From Kitagawia praeruptora (taxonomy: Eukaryota > Streptophyta > Magnoliopsida > Apiales > Apiaceae), in assembly GCA_037693485.1 (NCBI GenBank), contig CM075346.1:15467501-15531500 (forward strand): DNA of 64,000 nt. Reading direction: 5' to 3'. The position numbers were made by a program, and so were the translations under genes. The notes beneath the pieces are model-generated. The model saw only the letters and a list, made by a program, of their open reading frames with translations. It was not told where the DNA came from and did no database searches. Positions 54,588-64,000 of this stretch are shown here, piece after piece (the first letter of the stretch is position 1; every line of letters begins with the position of its first letter).

Positions 54588-54911
54588 CTCCCTCCGTCCC
54601 AGCCAGTTCTTTACATGGCGGCTGGGCACGGAGGTCAAGAATAGTGGGTGTAAAGTGGGTGTAATATTGTTAAAATAAATGAGTTAGTGGGTGTAATAGT
54701 GATTTTATTGTTAAAATAAGTGAAGTAGTGGGTGTAATAGTGATTTTATTGTTAAAATAAGTTAAGTAGTGGGTGAAATAGTGTAAAGTATTGTTAAAAT
54801 AAGTGAAGTAGTGGGTGTAATAATGTTAAAACTTACTATTTTGGGTAATGTAAAGAAATGGTGGGACGGCCCAAAAAGGAAATTGTAAAGAAATGGATGG
54901 GACAGAGGGAG
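54588..54911. mobile_element. Stowaway-type MITE (Tc1/mariner)
   Basis: The ends CTCCCTCCGTCCCA and TGGGACAGAGGGAG are the Stowaway termini, flanked by TA. The interior has about four imperfect tandem copies of a 40-46-bp unit (AGTGGGTGTAATAGTGATTT, then TATTGTTAAAATAAG). Confidence 0.92.
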
Positions 54912-55290
54912 TATAATACTTTATTCTCGACTTTTATTTTGATTTTCAGTCAATAGACTCCTAGTATATAATTTCACTATTAAATTAATTTAATATAATT
55001 ATTTTAATTAATTTAATTAATTTTAATACTTATTGACATACTTAAAGAGGGAATTTTTCTATTTATTAAAGAGTAGATATTGTGAACCTCAAATTTTTTA
55101 AATTTTTTTGCAACTGCAAAAGAAAGCGAATCATGTCATGTATTTCTGGTGTTTCAACTTTCTTAGAAAATATTATCAGAAATCAATTTGTTGTTTGCCT
55201 GTTTATGATGACCTCTATTTGTCTTGTATTCTTTTAAATCATCAGAGATACGAGCCCGTAGAAACTTTATCTTTTTCCCTTGCAACTAAA
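54912..55290. other. Spacer without recognised gene
   Basis: AT-rich; the 71-codon frame at 55108-55323 runs into the terminal repeat of the next element and is not supported. Confidence 0.45.
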
Positions 55291-55469
55291 GGTGAAAAAA
55301 GGATAAAGATACTCGTTTTTTAGAGTAATAGTAATGAAACTATCCAGTTTTGAAAAAGCTGACAAAAATACCCGTTTCAATACGTATGACAATGAATATT
55401 TAGGATACGCATTTAGCAAATGCTTATTCTTCACATTTTTTAAGTATTACCCAAGAGATGGATGGGTAA

Positions 55470-57043
55470 GAGCAACTCCAAGAGACTAGTTAAATGGTCT
55501 CCTAAATGAAAATATAAGGATTTTGATAAAATTTGTCACTCCAACCATGGGCGGGCCAGGATTGGACAGGGATTGGTTCAAGCCCGGATCAACCATTTTA
55601 ATGTCAAAATTTTACTAGCCATGTTGAAATGGATTTAGCCCGGGTCAAAATTCTAGTCTAGCCCTAGCTGATGACAAAGAAAGAAGCAGTGGTGGAATTG
55701 CTTTAGTTACAGCTAAAAAACTAGGCCTAAGTTTTTATAGGAAACTAACTGTTTAACATTAATTATTCAAAAAAAAAACTGTTTAACATTAATTAGTTAA
55801 GTTTATTTATTTTTATTTATTTTGTATTTCACCGTGTCATAATAAAAATATTTCAAGTTATGTTTGCATATTCATTTATTCCTTTTATTTAAATTGCAAT
55901 TTTCTAAATTTCTTTTGCATGATTGTTTATAAATATTTTACTCTGCAAATATAAAAACAAAACTTAATATAATTTTGAGCTTTAAATTATTTTTCTAAAT
56001 ATATTATCATTATCTTGTCTTTAATGTTAGCCAGGAGCTAATTGATAATTAAATTATTAATCTCATTTTCTCATTTTTTGTAATATGATCAATCTTCAAA
56101 TTTATTAATTTTTTGTTTCAATTCATAAATTACGGAAAAACAATATTTATTGTTTCTAATGATATAGAGTACTTTTTAATATAAATAGTCTAATTTTATA
56201 TTTTCTTAATTTGTAGTTTAATGGATAATACACATCACATTATTTAATATTTATATAATTCTTTTTATTTTATATTATAATGATAAAAGGATTTGAGCAT
56301 AAAATGCAAAAATTTTGGTTGCACTTTTGTTCAAATAAATTACATATTAAGAATTGTTAAATTTGTTTGTCAAAAATATTTAATACATATAATAAGTCTT
56401 GAGTTCAAGAGTCTCTTAACTAATTCCTAAATATATTATAAATAATTAAACTCTTAGCAAAATATTACATTGATTTGTGTATCAACTCCAACAATACTCT
56501 CTATTATGGTTCTTATTTTATATTGTATTCAAATTTCAATTTCACTAGCACAAACATTGTAGACTCATTTTAAATCCTATTTTTTATATTTTCATTTAAG
56601 AGCTTAAATAAAGAGTCTTTCGATGCAAGTATATATAAATATATGCAATAACTTGGACACTGAGTTAAAAAAAAAAAAAAAAAAAAATTAAGCCCCGGTG
56701 AATTCAGCATGCTGGGTCCGCCCCTGATCTCCAACCGTCTCTTTGTCATCCCTTAAAAATTTAGCTTGCTGCTCTTCCTCCATATTTATAAGGTATCTAG
56801 TATCATTCCTTATTTTATTTTTCATGAATAAAATATTAAGTTCCCTCCATTCTCATTCTCTTTTCTCCCTCTTTCACTTTTTTCCCTCCTTCTTTCATTT
56901 GAATTTAATATTATTATAATAATAAGGAGTAAAAATGAGGAGTATTGTTGGAATTGCCATGCATTATAATATCCTAAATCACTAGGATCTTAATTATTTA
57001 TAATATTTATAAGAAATATGCTAGGAGATTGTTGGAGTTGCTC
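55470..57043. mobile_element. PIF/Harbinger-type MITE, middle layer
   Basis: Ends GAGCAACTCCAAGAG and the inverse CAACTCC-type GTTGGAGTTGCTC, flanked by TAA (55467-55469, 57044-57046), as expected for Harbinger elements. It is about 390 bp long without the inner insertion. Confidence 0.75.
55547..56728. mobile_element. hAT-type element, innermost layer (1.18 kb)
   Basis: Left end ATGGGCGGGCCAGG and right end GGGTCCGCCCCTGAT are inverted relatives. The 8-bp duplication CTCCAACC flanks it exactly (55539-55546, 56729-56736). The interior is AT-rich with an A-run at 56668-56690 and no transposase frame, so it is non-autonomous. Confidence 0.8.
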
Positions 57044-57411
57044 TAATAGGAGGATATGCATTCATGTAATGCGTATTTGTTAAAAAAATGAACAACTCAG
57101 AGGCACTTTAAGTAGTCTCTGTGTGATACACACATGTGGTTGCAGGAGACATGTTGCCCACTTACCTGGAAAATCGTGAAACCAAGCAGAATTTAAAAAA
57201 AAAACTGTAAAGGATACGCATTTCGTAAATGCATATCGTAGATATTCATTTGGCAAATACGTATTCCACCTGATATTTTTGTCAAAAATTCTGAGAATGG
57301 ATATTTTTGTTGCTATTACCTAAAAAAACGGGTATTTTTATCTTTCACCCCTAAATGGAAGGGTACCACCTGAACTTAGTTGCGAGGAGAGCACGACCCA
57401 ACAAGCCTGGG

Positions 57412-57585
57412 CTAACTAGCTAAAAAATGAATAGAATGAGCACCATCAATGTCTCGAAGCAGAAGATTGGCAAGAGATTCATGTGGTTCATAAAGAACTT
57501 CAACTCCAAAACCTCTATCAAAACCCATACTAGCAAGAAAATCTGCAGCCCGGTTAGCTTCTCTGAAGATATGATAAGAGCCCAT
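57412..57585 (-). pseudogene. LINE-type RNase H remnant
   Basis: A 57-residue minus-strand frame contains 'YHIFREANRAADFLASMG', the C-terminal block of the RNase H domain found in plant LINE reverse transcriptases, and 'NLLLRDIDGAHSIHFLAS' before a stop. A TGA lies just upstream. The rest of the LINE is absent. Confidence 0.65.
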
Positions 57586-57659
57586 AGCTATTAGTCCTCA
57601 CAGGACACAAATCTTCGGCATCAGCACGAAGATCGGGTAAATTACTTAGACAAGTATAT

Positions 57660-59800
57660 TGAAGAATCATGTAAACATAAAAAAAAAAAAAAAAAATACA
57701 GTAGCTCCAGCATTTCACAAGATTGCAAATGGATTCGGCTTTGTAAATTTGTATACATAATATTTTTACGATGCAAACACTTTATAATGCTAACTGAAAT
57801 ATGATTTTGTATACATTATATAATTTTGAGCCTGTAAACTCACAAGCAATGTTGGAATGCTAATAATTTGTCCCTATTCAAGAAATACATAGATGATAGA
57901 ACTAGCCTGATCTTACCGACCCAAAGTAGCTCAAGGAGCTTAGTTGAGATCACATGACAACATCCCCAAATATTATAGGCAAATATCAGAAACACTCCCT
58001 CAATGAAAGGACTTTAAAAACTACATGCAAGAAATAACTCCCAGAAACAAAATCCATTCATCTACAGGAGAACAGATGTAGATAATTTACCTACCTACTT
58101 TCTGAGCTTTTAGTTTCTTTCTTCTGGTACTGGCACTGAAATTAAAAGGAGATCCATCTGCACCAGCTCGCATTGAAACTCCAGGGGAGGTGGACAATCC
58201 CCGGTGATTGCCTCATCCCTCTTAATCACAAGATGTCGAATAACTCTCTCATCTTTGTCTAACATGCTTTTAAAATTGTTAATTTCTTTTGCTTCCAAGT
58301 CAAAGTTCATGAAGATGTAGTGAGCATTCTTAGCTTTCTGTATCTTGTATCAGTCTACTAAGACCCCAATCACTGAATCTCCACAACTTTCCTTTCTTTT
58401 CTTTCAAAAACTCTAAAAGTAGTTGTAACATTGTTGTGTCAAAACGAAGGGTTCTAATGTTGTCGATTATATGCATATCAAAAGAAATATAGATAAATGA
58501 AACTAAGTTATGCATATGAGCATTAAAACACTTTACCCGAAAAGCAAATAGAAAATTCACAGACAGTTGTGATCCAAAAAATTGTTCTCCATTCCTCTTT
58601 GTTATATGTAAGAACATTCTTTTATCACAGCTACGGCAAGAACCAAGAACCTAACCTAAACAGCCTACACTGCTTCTTATTTGATTAGGCAATATAAACG
58701 ATACGGGTGTGTTTGGTTGGATAAAAAAGAATGGGGATGGAAAGGATACTGAATCTCTTTTCAAGGCATTATCAGACTTAACATTCATCTCTTCTTTTTT
58801 GAAATGGGAGTCACCCATTCCTTTTCCACTGGTATCATTTGAACATTTCATCATCAAAATTGTGCACTGCATCAATGATATCACTCTTACTTCTCTCATC
58901 TCGTTTTCACCTCCCAATTTTGTTCACAAGTCTCATTTCATTTCAACCAATGCACTACAAGAATGTAAAATTTGTTTGTTATTCCACTTAAATCCTAATA
59001 TGATTAAAAACAATAAAGAATGGAAGAAACCACTTGGTTTTGAAAAACCAAGTTGCTGCCTCACAGGGAGGTAAAAAATTGCTGCCTAACAAACTGCCAA
59101 CAAAAGGGGTTAATGTAAATCTCGACTGGCAATCAAATCCCTAAACCCTAGTATGCTATTGTCAAAGACATGTAATGGTTCAATTATCTAAGAGAAAAAA
59201 TGATAATCAAATTGTTGCAACATATATTTCGTGGTCTATAAACACATTAAGGTTTTGGTAGAATCAGAAACTTATCGTGGTATCCAAACTTAGGTTTAAG
59301 AGAGTTCTCAATTTAGGAAAATTCTCAAGTTCGAACATTCCTACCCTCAACATCTCAAACTGCGGACTCTTTTACTTATTTATGCCCTTAAGTGAAATCC
59401 CCTTATTCGATAATCATGATAGTCTACTCATGTCAGCGAGGAGACAACGAAAGTTTCATAATCAGTCAGTAGCTTCTCGCAACACAAATCACATAACTAA
59501 AACACCAAATTCCATACACCCACATAGACATGTAAATATCTACACCCAATTGGCCCAAAACTCACTTACAGGCTCACAATTAAACAAATAACAAAACTAA
59601 AAGCAAACCCTCAAGTGGAAAATTAAAACTTTGACTTCTTTCAATTCCCTACATTGACAACAACAACAACAACAACAACAACAATAAGTCAATAACAACA
59701 TAACATATACAAGTTTAAAGAGACCTCTTTAACCAAGACAGCCTCAGGAAAAAAGGCTAGCAGATTCATCCGGCTTAACCACAAAGATATGAGTATCTGA
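57660..59800 (-). pseudogene. Truncated tandem copy of the RFC3-like gene
   Basis: The segment resembles 59890-63285 but lacks exons 2-4. The copy of exon 5 (about 58415-58110) keeps 'FLKEKKGKLWRFSDWG' and 'MLDKDERVIRHLVIKRDEAI', with a 2-base deletion between them that shifts the frame, and has lost the acidic tail. Only the end of exon 1 is present (about 59797-59727), with one extra base in the run before 'FPEAVL' that shifts the frame. No product is expected. Non-coding stretches between the parts (for example 59085-59560) also match the intron region at 62590-63010. Confidence 0.85.
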
Positions 59801-60266
59801 AATTTGTATTTTTGTAAATACAGAATAAAGTAAATTGCGTGATGCAAAAATCATTTTCCTGTTAAAGATGACCCATCATAGATTGCAAAATCATGTAACC
59901 ATAAATAAATAAAAAAATAAACTAACTCCAACATTTCACAAGAATCCAGCATTCACGTGGATTTTTTAAAGCAAAATTTTAGATAGAGCAAACCAAATCT
60001 GGTAACTGAAATATGAGCTTGTATCCATATTTTGTAAACTCAATTCGAAACATAACTCATACTTGTCCTATTACAGAACTAACCTAATCTTACCAACCTA
60101 TAATAGCTTAAGGAGCTTAGTAGATATCCCATTATAACATCCCCAGATATTACCGACAATGTCAAGAACACTCTTCTGAAAGACTTTAAAATGCTACATG
60201 CAAGCAACAGTCCCCACTCCCCAGAAACAAAATCCATTCATCTATGGGAGAACAGATGTAGATAAT

Positions 60267-63200
60267 TTACCTTCCTACTTTCTGAGCTTTTAGTTTCTTT
60301 CTTCTGGTACTTGCACCAAAGTTAATAGGATTTTCTTGACCATCATCCTCATTGACATATATTATGCCCTCTTCTGTAACATTATCCGAACTAGCCACCT
60401 GTGGTTCATCTCCGGTATCATCCTCTTCATCTTCATCCTCATAGTCATCATCATAAAAATCATCTTCTTCTTCAGCATCAGCACCTGCTCGCATAGAATG
60501 GAACTCGGGGGGAGGAGGACAATCCTCAGTGATTGCCTCGTCCCTCTTAATCACAAGATGTCGAATAACTCTTTCATCTTTGTCCAACATGCTCTTAAAA
60601 TCATTAATATCTTTTGCTTCCAACTCAAAGTTCATCAAGATGTAACGAGCATTCTTAGCTTTCTGTATCTTGTATGCCAGTCTTCGAAGACCCCAGTCAC
60701 TGAATCTCCACACCTTTCCTTTCTTTTCCTTCAAAAACTCTGCAAGTATTTGTATCATTGTTGTGTAAAAATGAAGTGTTCCAATGTTTCTTGATCATAT
60801 AGGCATATCAAAAGAAACATATATAGATGAAGCTGAGTTATGTAGATGAGCATTAAAATGCTTTACACAAAAAGCAACTAGAAAATTCACAAACAGTTGT
60901 GATCCAAAAAAAACAGTTTTCCATTTCTCTTTCTTATACCTAAGGAGATTCGTTCATTAACAACTAGACCAAAAACCTAAACAGATACACCGTTCTTTGT
61001 TTAGTTAGGCAATATAAAGGACTGCGGGTGTGTTTGGTTGGATAAAAAGGAGGGAAAGGACGGTATTTGAACTATTTCCAGACTTACGAAATTCTATACC
61101 CAAAAAAGCAACTAGAAAATTCAGACAATTGTGATCCAAAATCCATTCTCCATTTCTCTTAGTTATATGTAACGAAATTGTTTTATTACAACTAGACCAA
61201 AAACCAAGAACCAAAACTGTTGCACTTTTTTTTTTTGATTAGGCGACATAAGGACTTCGGGTGTGTTTGGTTGGATGAAAAATAACAGGAGGGAAAGGAC
61301 AGAACTAGAAGCATTTTCCACACATTATCAGACTTAACATTCCTCTCTTCCTATATAAAAAAGAGGTACAGTGTCCATTCCTTTTCCAATCTCATCATTT
61401 ATACATATCAGCACTCGATCAAAGTTATCACTATAACATTTCTCATCCCTCTTTCACCTTCCAATTTTGTTCACATTTATCATTCCATTTCAACCGATCG
61501 AACACAAAATAAGGATTTCTGAATGCAATACAACTATCTACACTGGGTTATTCCACTTGAATAACAATATGATGTAGAAAAATTTAAAAATGGAACTAAC
61601 AACTGGATCTTGAACTTAGCAAGATAAAGAAAGAAATTTCACCTTGTACTTTGAGATTAACACTCTCAACCTCGTCTACAAACTTTTCATGAATCAGATA
61701 TACAACTTCATAGTGACGAACTGCAGAACAGAAAACAAACAAAAAGTTCAATCTTACGTTTTAAAAAAGAACTGTGGCCATAAATCAAAAATAAAACATA
61801 TTCTTAAGATTTGAATGGTTCAAACAATCTCTAAAGTGAACTGAAAGAATCATATGTTTTACTGTCACAACCGAAGCCACAAAACTATGTGCAACGTAGT
61901 GATAACTTCAAATGTTCCATCTATAAGCCAACAATTAAGAAGGCTGACATATTTAGCTAGTCATGTCTTATTATTTTGTAGAGAGAAATACTAAGGAAAC
62001 ATACTAACCCCGGTCTACATCCAAATCACTTTCCAGAAGAAGATTCAAAGCTTCATATAATTCCTCTGCAAAACAACGGTTAACCATTAGAGCAGTTTGA
62101 CCTCAAATCAATTTGACCATATTGAAGAGAGAGAGAAATATAGAACACGCAAGTTAGCACTATAATTAAAACAAACAATAGTCACTTACGCTCTTCAGCA
62201 TCTGCAAACTCAGGTAGAAGCCTACCATCTTCCTGAACCTTTTTCTGAAATTTTATTAACAAATTTAAGTGATATAATCTCCAAAGACAATACAGTAGTG
62301 TTACTAGTAGGTTTCAGACCATCTACACTCTGCTACTGTATTGCATCAGATTTGGCAGTGTGAGGAACAATTGAAGCAAAGTAATTTAGAATGGTCAAAC
62401 TGATAATTAGTACATTCAAGGCTTATAAGGAATAATTGATTCAGGCAAACAGCAAGCAGCGAACACCAGCATAGAGTACAACATAACTCTAGTACTTCCA
62501 TAATAAAGAAAATTGCTTATACAAATGCACAAGTATATACTTATTTGTAGAAACATTTCAACCCTCACAAAGAGGCAAAAATATTGCTGCCTAACGAACT
62601 GCCAACAAAAGGGGTCAATGTAAATCTCAATTAACAGTCAAATCACTAAACCCTGGAATACTATTGTAAAGGTAATGTGATGGTTCAATCATCTACGAGA
62701 ATAATTAATAATCAAATTGTTGCAAGATAAATTTCGTGGTCTATAAACACCTTTAGGTTTTGGTAGAACTCAGAAACTTTTCGGGGTATCCGAGCTCAGG
62801 TCTAAGAGAGATCTCGATTTAAGAAAGTTCTCTCAAGTTCACACTTTCATACCCTCAAAATACTCAAATTGTGGACACTTTTGCTTATTTGTGCCCTCAA
62901 CTGAAATTACGCCCCTTATGATAAATTACGATCTAAATATCATATTCAGTCAGTAGCTTCTCGCAACACAACCTCTACAACACCAAATTCCATACACCCA
63001 CAAAGACATGTAAATATCTACACACAATTGGCACAAAACTCATAAAAATTAGTAATTCATTCATATTTAAACAAATTACAAAATTAAAAAGCAAACCCTC
63101 AAGTGCAAAATCAAAACTTTCACTTCATTCAATTCTCTAAATTGACAAAAATTGCAACAACAATAACAATGAAACATATACATACAAATTATGTAAAGCA

Positions 63201-63490
63201 TAAAAAGAGACCTCTTTAAGCAAGACAGCTTCAGGAAAAAGGCCAGCAGATTCATCAGGCTTAACCACAAAGCTATGAGTATCCACTTTTTTATTATTTT
63301 TATCTTTCTTGGAAGTTGCTACTATTACCGATGATTTTTGCTTCTGAGAAGAAGAAAAAACAAAGTGGGTTCTATCAAGATTTGATTTTGATGAAAACCC
63401 ATGAGCTATAAACACATTTTGAGCTCGTAAAGGTAAAAAGAGATTTGGTGTTGAGCAAGAAGATGATGATGTTAACAACACCGACTCCAT
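60267..63490 (-). CDS. RFC3: Plastid ribosomal protein S6 family protein (RFC3-like)
   Basis: Five exons, 63490-63212, 62244-62190, 62065-62009, 61720-61643 and 60739-60267, join in phase to 313 residues. The N-terminal 60 residues are Ser-rich with few acids ('MESVLLTSSSSCSTPNLFLP'), fitting a plastid transit peptide. Exons 3-5 hold a bS6 fold ('RHYEVVYLIHEKFVDEVESV', 'GKVWRFSDWGLRRLAYKIQK', 'KNARYILMNFELEAK', 'DERVIRHLVIKRDEAI'). A long acidic tail (about residues 235-275) and a basic end follow. Arabidopsis RFC3 (regulator of fatty-acid composition 3), from memory, has the same length and is a plastid S6-family protein affecting plastid rRNA handling. Exon phases agree, so I think the gene works. 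A broken copy lies downstream. Confidence 0.85.
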
Positions 63491-64000
63491 TTGTGTTTGT
63501 CTGTAATTTTAGCATATGGGGAAGATGAATTATCCTAAATATTTCGTCTACTTTATTTTCTATTAATTAATTAATTTTTTAAGTTGTCAACTTCAAAATT
63601 CAAATCATGTAGTACTATTGTTTTCGAGATTTGAACAATTTTTTTTTTTTTTGAATAAAGATTTGAATAAATTTTTTAATAATCTAATTAATACATTTTT
63701 AAACAATGTAGTTCATTATTATCAAAACATAAAATTATATAATTGTAAAAATTTGGAAAAGAAATACCGGTAATGGGATATTAATATTATAATTTAAAAC
63801 CGTAAAATATAATTTTATATATCATTGTTTTATATTACTTTTTTTTTTTGATATTTATACAAACACCCCTTTACAAGATTCAAATCTTCAAACATCTCAT
63901 ACGGGAAGGAAGCAAAAGATGATACCACTAGAAGTATATTTTTAGTGTTATGAATTTTATTTTTATAATTCTTACTGTTATTTTAGAGTTTCATTTCAAT
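63491..64000 (-). other. Upstream region of the RFC3-like gene
   Basis: AT-rich, holding the promoter and 5' leader. No clear TATA box or other gene was recognised up to the window edge. Confidence 0.4.

Larger units (their letters stand above)
55291..57350. mobile_element. Long-TIR foldback element, outermost of a three-layer nest
   Basis: The left end (GGTGAAAAAAGGATAAAGAT, then ACTCGTTTTTTAGAGTAATA) is matched, inverted, by the right end (CTATTACCTAAAAAAACGGG, TATTTTTATCTTTCACC) over about 85 bp. Both arms hold the GGATACGCAT hairpin seen at 52517. Removing the nested elements leaves about 485 bp. A CTAAA is present next to both ends, but the target duplication is not certain. It may be a Mutator-like MITE. 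Confidence 0.6.

Noticed and set aside
58709..59074. 121-codon plus-strand frame
   Set aside because: It lies in duplicated intron sequence of the RFC3-like copy; the matching region at 61255-61560 is not open.
59656..59690. (CAA)n run
   Set aside because: Microsatellite within the pseudogene copy, present in weaker form at the parent.
60336..60794. 152-codon plus-strand frame
   Set aside because: It is the antisense shadow of RFC3-like exon 5, rich in Ile because the sense strand encodes Asp/Glu runs.
1..64000. tRNA and rRNA genes
   Set aside because: No cloverleaf A-box/B-box pair or rRNA core sequence was noticed on either strand by eye; a covariance-model scan was not possible.

Overview
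The window is nuclear DNA of a eudicot plant. It is AT-rich, has short spliced exons with GT-AG introns, and is mostly LTR retrotransposons and DNA transposons. The sequence alone does not fix the species. The retroelement proteins resemble those I associate with asterids, possibly Apiaceae, but this is a weak inference. No tRNA, rRNA, CRISPR or prokaryotic feature was seen.

Region 1 (1-20.4 kb) is a nest of elements. A Tekay/Del-like LTR element with very long LTRs (about 3.5 kb) and only about 1 kb of non-coding interior spans 7315-20391. Its left LTR is interrupted by a Sirevirus-type Copia element (3' part, 3469-7314, plus strand), which is itself interrupted at 3468 by a second Copia element on the minus strand (gag plus 5' LTR, 1-3468). 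The same left LTR also holds a complete 6.6-kb CACTA transposon (8801-15443) with a TCT target duplication. The undisturbed right LTR shows the empty site. This CACTA element has no visible transposase. It carries spliced fragments of host genes: succinic semialdehyde dehydrogenase, a BEACH-domain protein, a WD40 protein and trehalase. The first fragments can be spliced on paper into one open chimeric frame of 293 codons. This is the most interesting object in the window.

Region 2 (20.4-29 kb) holds a Helitron 3' end, then a decayed Ty3/gypsy element of the Tat type. Its pol (RNase H and integrase) is on the minus strand and a PF04195-like extra gene is on the opposite strand. About 1.5 kb without recognisable content follows, then an inverted-repeat element.

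Region 3 (29069-41068) is one complete, fairly young Sirevirus-like Copia element on the minus strand, with two 1515-bp LTRs, an AAATC target duplication, PBS, polypurine tracts, gag and pol. Pol has several in-frame stops. The U3 part of the LTR has a dense array of TTCTCGAA palindromes.

Region 4 (41.5-64 kb) is the gene-bearing part. A REDUCED WALL ACETYLATION gene (15 exons, 548 aa, plus strand) starts about 515 bp from the Copia element. A two-exon jacalin-lectin gene (149 aa, minus) follows. A five-exon plastid ribosomal S6-family gene resembling RFC3 (313 aa, minus) lies near the right end, next to a truncated tandem copy of itself. Between these genes are hAT-, Stowaway- and Harbinger-type small elements, a three-layer transposon nest, a GC-rich insert in a duplicated segment and a LINE remnant. 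The three host genes are unrelated single loci.
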